Below, one piece after another: positions 60,092 to 64,000 of a stretch of DNA of 64,000 nt; the first letter of the stretch is position 1, and every line of letters starts with the position of its first letter. Under the pieces are notes generated by a model that was given only the letters and a program-made list of their open reading frames with translations, searched no databases and was not told where the DNA came from. The stretch spans positions 124,001-188,000 of the forward strand of contig JADJGJ010000002.1 of the NCBI GenBank assembly GCA_016708105.1, in the 5' to 3' direction. The position numbers were made by a program, and so were the translations under genes. This stretch comes from Crocinitomicaceae bacterium. Lineage in GTDB: Bacteria; Bacteroidota; Bacteroidia; Flavobacteriales_D; Crocinitomicaceae.

Positions 60092-60475
60092 ATGGCTTTC
60101 AATTTCGGAAAAAAAGATAAACTGTGCTCAACCAAATTGATTGATGAAATTTTTTCCCGCGGAAAAGAAGTGAAAGTTTATCCATATGTATTGAAGTATC
60201 TGATAATAGATGAACAAGATGGTGCAAGCGTTAAAATTGCCTTCTCAGTGCCAAAAAAAAGGATTCGTAAAGCCGTGAGTAGAAATTTAATCAGACGAAG
60301 AATGAAAGAAGCATATCGGCTGAATCGTGCGGATTTTATGAACCTGGTTGATCAACACAAAATGCATTTAGCTGTTTTTTTGATTTATACCGGCAAAGAA
60401 AATGAGACGTACCAATTTATTGAAGAGAAAATAAAACTAATTTTAAGTGAGATAAAAACCAAATTGTTTGTATGA
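60092..60475 (+). CDS. rnpA: ribonuclease P protein component
   Basis: The 127-residue basic protein helps RNase P RNA to mature tRNA 5' ends. Its signature is VPKKRIRKAVSRNLIRRRMKEAYR (read in two parts, 'SVPKKRIRKAV' and 'RNLIRRRMKEAYRL'), the RNR motif. N-terminal LCSTKLIDEIFSRG is usual. Its TGA overlaps the ATG of the S41 protease (ATGA at 60472), so translation is coupled. rpmH is not adjacent. Confidence 0.93.
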   Translation: MAFNFGKKDKLCSTKLIDEIFSRGKEVKVYPYVLKYLIIDEQDGASVKIAFSVPKKRIRKAVSRNLIRRRMKEAYRLNRADFMNLVDQHKMHLAVFLIYTGKENETYQFIEEKIKLILSEIKTKLFV

Positions 60476-62109
60476 AACTCCGTCAACTTATTCTCATTCC
60501 CCTGATTTGTTTTGCTGCATTTGGTAATGCACAGACCAATACAGATTTTGAGATCATCAAAAATCTTGAACTATTTGAATTGGTTTACAAACAGGTTGAC
60601 ATGGAGTATGTGGATGAGCCCAACCCGGGCCACCTGATGAGAGTTGCCATTGACGCTATGTTGAGAGAGTTGGATCCATACACGGTTTATATTCCTGAAT
60701 CACAAATTGAAGATTTGAAATTGATGACCACCGGGCAATATGGTGGAATTGGTGCGCTCATTCAACAACAAGACAATCACGTGGTAATTTCAGAACCGTA
60801 TGAAGGCTGGCCGGCAATGAAATCAGGCTTAATGGCAGGAGATATTTTTATTGAGATCAATGATCGGAATGTTGAATATTTAAGCTCATCTGAGGTGTCT
60901 GATGTACTCATGGGTAAACCGGGCAGTGAGGTAAAAATAAAAGTGAAACGGCAAGATCAATACATCACTAAAACAGTAATTCGTGAAGAGATAAAACTGA
61001 AATCAGTACCCTATTATGGTATGATTGATCAAACCACGGGTTATCTGAAATTCACATCATTTACACGCGGAGCTTCAGAAGAAGTTTTACAGGGTTTTTT
61101 AGCATTGAAAAAATCAGGCATGACAAAATTTGTTTTTGATTTGCGCGGCAACGGTGGAGGCCTTCTGGATGAAGCCGTGAAGATTGTCAACTTTTTTGTA
61201 AATCAGAATGAAACTATAGTGTGGATGAAAGGGCGCAAAGAAGATGACATCACCATTTGGACTGCCGTTAACAAACCGGTTGACACTGAAATACCAATTG
61301 TTGTGTTGATTGACGGAAATTCAGCATCTGCCAGTGAAATCGTCAGTGGAGCTTTGCAGGATTTGGATCGTGCGGTAATAGTGGGGCAAACTTCTTATGG
61401 TAAAGGATTAGTGCAACGTCCGCTAGATTTAAAATATAATGCCAAACTAAAAATTACCATTGCAAAATATTTTACCCCAAGCGGAAGATGTATTCAGAAA
61501 CTAGATTATTCAAACCGAAACATTGGTCAATCTGCACAAAATATTTCTGACTCTCTCATCAATAAATTTAAAACAAAAAATGGCCGTGAGGTGATTGATG
61601 GAAGAGGAATTGAACCAGACTTGCCGGTTGCATTGCCAGAATACAGCCGACTCACCGCTATGTTGGTGATTGAACACATCATTTTTGATTTTGCTACACA
61701 ATACCGTATTCATCATGAGAATATTGCACCTGCACGTGAATTCAAAGTGACTGATGAATTGTACTCTGAATTTATAAACTATGTAATGACACAGAATTTT
61801 ACCTATACAACGGCCTCAATAGAGCTGATGGAAAAATTGAAGCAAACCGCCGAAATAGAAAATTATTTTGCAGATGTTACGAATGAGTACAACGCATTGC
61901 TTGAAAAACTTAAACCATCAAAAGAACGTGACCTTGCAAAATTTAAACCTGAAATTAAAGAACTACTTGCTGATGAAATTGTTGGAAGATATTACTTTCA
62001 AACCGGACGTATAGAGTATGCATTAGTTGAAGATCCATTTATTCTTGAGGCGGTTAAAATATTAAATGATTCACCACGTTACAAGCAAGTACTTCGCATC
62101 ACGGAATAA
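60472..62109 (+). CDS. S41 family C-terminal processing protease
   Basis: The 545-residue periplasmic protease has a signal peptide (about 1-20, FGNAQ). A PDZ domain lies at about 85-165 (GQYGGIGALIQQQDNHVVIS, MAGDIFIEINDRNVEY). The tail-specific protease core has the catalytic Ser S286 within DGNSASASEIVSG and Lys K311 in SYGKGLVQ. The C-terminal 180 residues are helical. Substrates probably are envelope proteins. It is translationally coupled to rnpA. Confidence 0.92.
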   Translation: MKLRQLILIPLICFAAFGNAQTNTDFEIIKNLELFELVYKQVDMEYVDEPNPGHLMRVAIDAMLRELDPYTVYIPESQIEDLKLMTTGQYGGIGALIQQQDNHVVISEPYEGWPAMKSGLMAGDIFIEINDRNVEYLSSSEVSDVLMGKPGSEVKIKVKRQDQYITKTVIREEIKLKSVPYYGMIDQTTGYLKFTSFTRGASEEVLQGFLALKKSGMTKFVFDLRGNGGGLLDEAVKIVNFFVNQNETIVWMKGRKEDDITIWTAVNKPVDTEIPIVVLIDGNSASASEIVSGALQDLDRAVIVGQTSYGKGLVQRPLDLKYNAKLKITIAKYFTPSGRCIQKLDYSNRNIGQSAQNISDSLINKFKTKNGREVIDGRGIEPDLPVALPEYSRLTAMLVIEHIIFDFATQYRIHHENIAPAREFKVTDELYSEFINYVMTQNFTYTTASIELMEKLKQTAEIENYFADVTNEYNALLEKLKPSKERDLAKFKPEIKELLADEIVGRYYFQTGRIEYALVEDPFILEAVKILNDSPRYKQVLRITE

Positions 62110-62167
62110 TTATTATCACCAGTGAAATTTACTAAATAGTGCGGTATTGATTGTTTGACAAAATTCC

Positions 62168-63715
62168 ATGTTTGATCAGTGGCTTAAAATACCGGCTCAT
62201 TATTATCTGCGCATTACGGCGCTGATTATTCTTGCAGTGGGAGTGTCTGTGTCAAATGTATTAATGAGCATTGGCGCAATCTGGATTATTTCAAACTGGC
62301 TCATTGAAGCAAAATTCTCTGACTATAAATCGCGTATTTTACGTTCTCCTGAGTTGCTTTTAATTCTTTGCTTTTTAGCTTGGACAATGTTGAGCGCAGC
62401 ATGGAGTGATGATTTCTGGTTTGCGTTTAAAGATGTCCGTATAAAACTTCCCCTGCTTGCAATTCCGCTTGCGCTGGGAAGTGGCAAACCGTTGGAAAAA
62501 AATGTACTTCCATTTATTCTTTTTGTGTTTATTGGGTTGGTGCTTTACACGAGTGTATACAACTATGTTGCATTTAATATTCATGATCAATCACAAGATA
62601 TTCGTAAGATGTCTCGTTTTATTTCTCAAATTCGTTTTGCAACGTTGGTGAATCTTGCTGCATTTATCTCAATTGCTTTGGTCATTGAGAAAAAATGGAG
62701 ATGGTATTTGGCTTTACCTGTTTTTATCTGGCTAAGCTTCTATACTTACAAAGCTCAGGTTGTTAATGGGTACGTGTTGTACACGGTATTATTTGTTTTT
62801 ACCTATGTTTATTTTATTGTCAGATCAAAAAAATATTATGCAAAAATTGGTTTGTTTCTGGTATTTTTTGCGTTGATATCTTTTGGTGTAATTTCAATCA
62901 ACAAAATGATTGGCCGATATAAGGGTCTTGATAACGTTGATTACAAAAAACTTGAATTTTATACACCCAACGGAAATCCTTATTTTCATGACACAACGCA
63001 AACGATTACTGAAAATGGTCATTATGTTTGGATGTACGTATGCCAATACGAACTGGAAAAAGAGTGGAATGAACGCGCCTCAATTCCTTATGATTCTCTT
63101 GACTTGAAGGGTCAACCCATGTTTGGAACTTTGATGAGATATCTCACTTCAAAAAATTTTCATAAAGATTCTGTCGGTGTATGGTCACTTGATGAACGCG
63201 AAATTAAAAGTATTGAAGCAGGTTGTACGGGCATCAATATGAACAGCGGTCTAGAGGCTAGGGTACATTCTTTTTTATATGAATGGGACATGTATCAACA
63301 TGGTGCTGATCCAAATGGATTTTCTTTTTTACAACGAATGGAGCACCTCAAAGCTGCTAAAATTCTTGTAAAAAAATATTGGTTATTTGGCTGTGGCATA
63401 GGTGATCTTAAAACTGTTTTTGATGAGTACTATGCTGAAACCAATAGTTTACTTTTACCTGAAAACAGATTGCGTGCACACAATCAATTTTTAACGGCAT
63501 GGATTGCAACCGGGGTAGTTGGTTTTACTTGTACCCTATTCTTTTTTTTAGTGCCTGTTTTCAAATTCAACCGAAATTATTTTTCTATGATCTGCCTACT
63601 TTCCATCTTCATTTCTTTTTTAAGTGAAGACATGTTGGAGACACAGGCCGGAGCAACTATTTTTGCTTTGTTTTATTCTTTGGGAATTTTCAAAGCAACT
63701 GAGGGAACAGAATAG
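62168..63715 (+). CDS. O-antigen ligase/polymerase-like membrane protein (Wzy_C)
   Basis: The 515-residue protein has about 11 membrane segments and a large periplasmic loop of some 180 residues (about 245-425). The conserved Wzy_C/WaaL element is RLRAHNQFLTAWIATGVVG, whose His is the functional residue of O-antigen ligases. A loop motif in front reads YWLFGCGIGDLKTVF. It joins or polymerises lipid-linked glycan on the periplasmic side. No other glycan genes are adjacent. It is convergent with the partial gene at 63726. Confidence 0.84.
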   Translation: MFDQWLKIPAHYYLRITALIILAVGVSVSNVLMSIGAIWIISNWLIEAKFSDYKSRILRSPELLLILCFLAWTMLSAAWSDDFWFAFKDVRIKLPLLAIPLALGSGKPLEKNVLPFILFVFIGLVLYTSVYNYVAFNIHDQSQDIRKMSRFISQIRFATLVNLAAFISIALVIEKKWRWYLALPVFIWLSFYTYKAQVVNGYVLYTVLFVFTYVYFIVRSKKYYAKIGLFLVFFALISFGVISINKMIGRYKGLDNVDYKKLEFYTPNGNPYFHDTTQTITENGHYVWMYVCQYELEKEWNERASIPYDSLDLKGQPMFGTLMRYLTSKNFHKDSVGVWSLDEREIKSIEAGCTGINMNSGLEARVHSFLYEWDMYQHGADPNGFSFLQRMEHLKAAKILVKKYWLFGCGIGDLKTVFDEYYAETNSLLLPENRLRAHNQFLTAWIATGVVGFTCTLFFFLVPVFKFNRNYFSMICLLSIFISFLSEDMLETQAGATIFALFYSLGIFKATEGTE

Positions 63716-63725
63716 ATCAAATTAG

Positions 63726-64000
63726 CTAATCATGCTGCAACTCATCAGCAGGCATGTTTTCACCGTTTAAATATCTCAGCATTTTTTGGTACTGGTGCAC
63801 ATTGGTAAACCAACTGTTGAATTTGAGTTTTTTTCCTTGCACAAAAACGCGATTCCCGCTTATACAAATCTCATTTTTTTGTTCCCATTTATATGTTTTG
63901 GAAATTTCTCCAAAGAGCCCTGTCACAGTAATTTCATTTTTAAAACAACAGATATATGGCTTTCTCAGCCTGTTGATTCCCATCACAACTATACCAATTG
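63726..64000 (-). CDS. partial gene of unknown function (5' end beyond window)
   Basis: The frame is open from the window edge down to the TGA/TAA-type stop at 63726. A GTG at 63986 could start an 86-residue product, but five further codons upstream are open and hydrophobic (I-G-I-V-V), so the N-terminus probably lies outside the window. The visible part has mixed beta strands (EISKTYKWEQKNEICISGNRV, in parts), a C-terminal helix (VHQYQKMLRYLNGE) and an acidic end. No motif is recognised. Confidence 0.55.
   Translation of the reverse strand, partial: IGIVVMGINRLRKPYICCFKNEITVTGLFGEISKTYKWEQKNEICISGNRVFVQGKKLKFNSWFTNVHQYQKMLRYLNGENMPADELQHD

Overview
The window is a stretch of ordinary-looking chromosome from a Bacteroidota bacterium, most likely order Flavobacteriales (a Crocinitomicaceae/Fluviicola-like relative is plausible, but this cannot be fixed without a search). 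The evidence is: AT-rich DNA; start codons without recognisable Shine-Dalgarno sequences; promoters of the TTG-N19-TAnnTTTG type (clearest before the tRNA at 6226 and the bactofilin gene at 53198); type IX secretion C-terminal sorting domains; a PorE-like PD40/OmpA protein; and families largely confined to this phylum or typical of it (DUF2723 giant membrane protein, DUF4292, DUF2461, DUF3109, YtxJ-type bacillithiol redox protein). I see no phage, insertion sequence, integrase or CRISPR array.

Layout. 1-6000 (minus strand): cell-surface glycan genes, namely a truncated ArnT/GT39-like transferase, a NodB polysaccharide deacetylase and a 1300-residue DUF2723 protein. 6187-6336: tRNA-Gln(TTG) with its own promoter and terminator. 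6400-9500: small secreted or membrane proteins, a DUF2461 protein and a T9SS substrate. 9645-12612: the haem genes hemA, hemC, hemD, followed by a SUFU-domain protein, convergent pth, a MepA-like murein endopeptidase and an ALDH7-like aldehyde dehydrogenase. 16450-24420: secreted and membrane proteins, including a divergent pair (a VWA protein and the PorE-like OmpA protein). 24690-32460: crotonase, flippase, dut, a sugar nucleotidyltransferase, a TPR lipoprotein, a DUF4292 lipoprotein and an EnvC-like murein hydrolase activator, the last four tightly packed. 32690-33606: two tandem paralogous lipoproteins. 33754-36975: pheS-ytxJ-LytTR regulator-glutaminyl cyclase with overlapping ends. 37006-44227: a cytochrome-like lipoprotein, Mn-type sodA, a small lipoprotein, an AsmA-like protein, a sensor kinase, methylmalonyl-CoA epimerase and a secreted protein. 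44439-53083: a solitary peptide-binding protein, hemW, free-methionine sulfoxide reductase, Ig-like lipoprotein, FkbM-like protein, purD and a CorC/GldE-like protein. 53198-59314: a bactofilin gene leading the ATP synthase operon (atpZ, an AtpI-like gene, atpB, E, F, H, A, G) without atpD or atpC. 59482-64000: DUF3109 protein, rnpA, a CtpA-type S41 protease, an O-antigen-ligase-like protein and a partial unknown.

No gene-free stretch exceeds 300 bases once start sites are chosen. The larger gaps hold short palindromic or tandem repeats of several unrelated classes (1314-1460, 6918-7006, 11004-11027, 16328-16363, 24433-24454, 24559-24600) or intrinsic terminators.

The most interesting signals are a strong terminator-like hairpin between atpE and atpF, a terminator that ends exactly at the hemW start codon, the unusual domain order of the PorE-like protein, the tandem lipoprotein pair and the coupled pheS-ytxJ-regulator operon. 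I do not see an obvious undescribed defence or mobile system.
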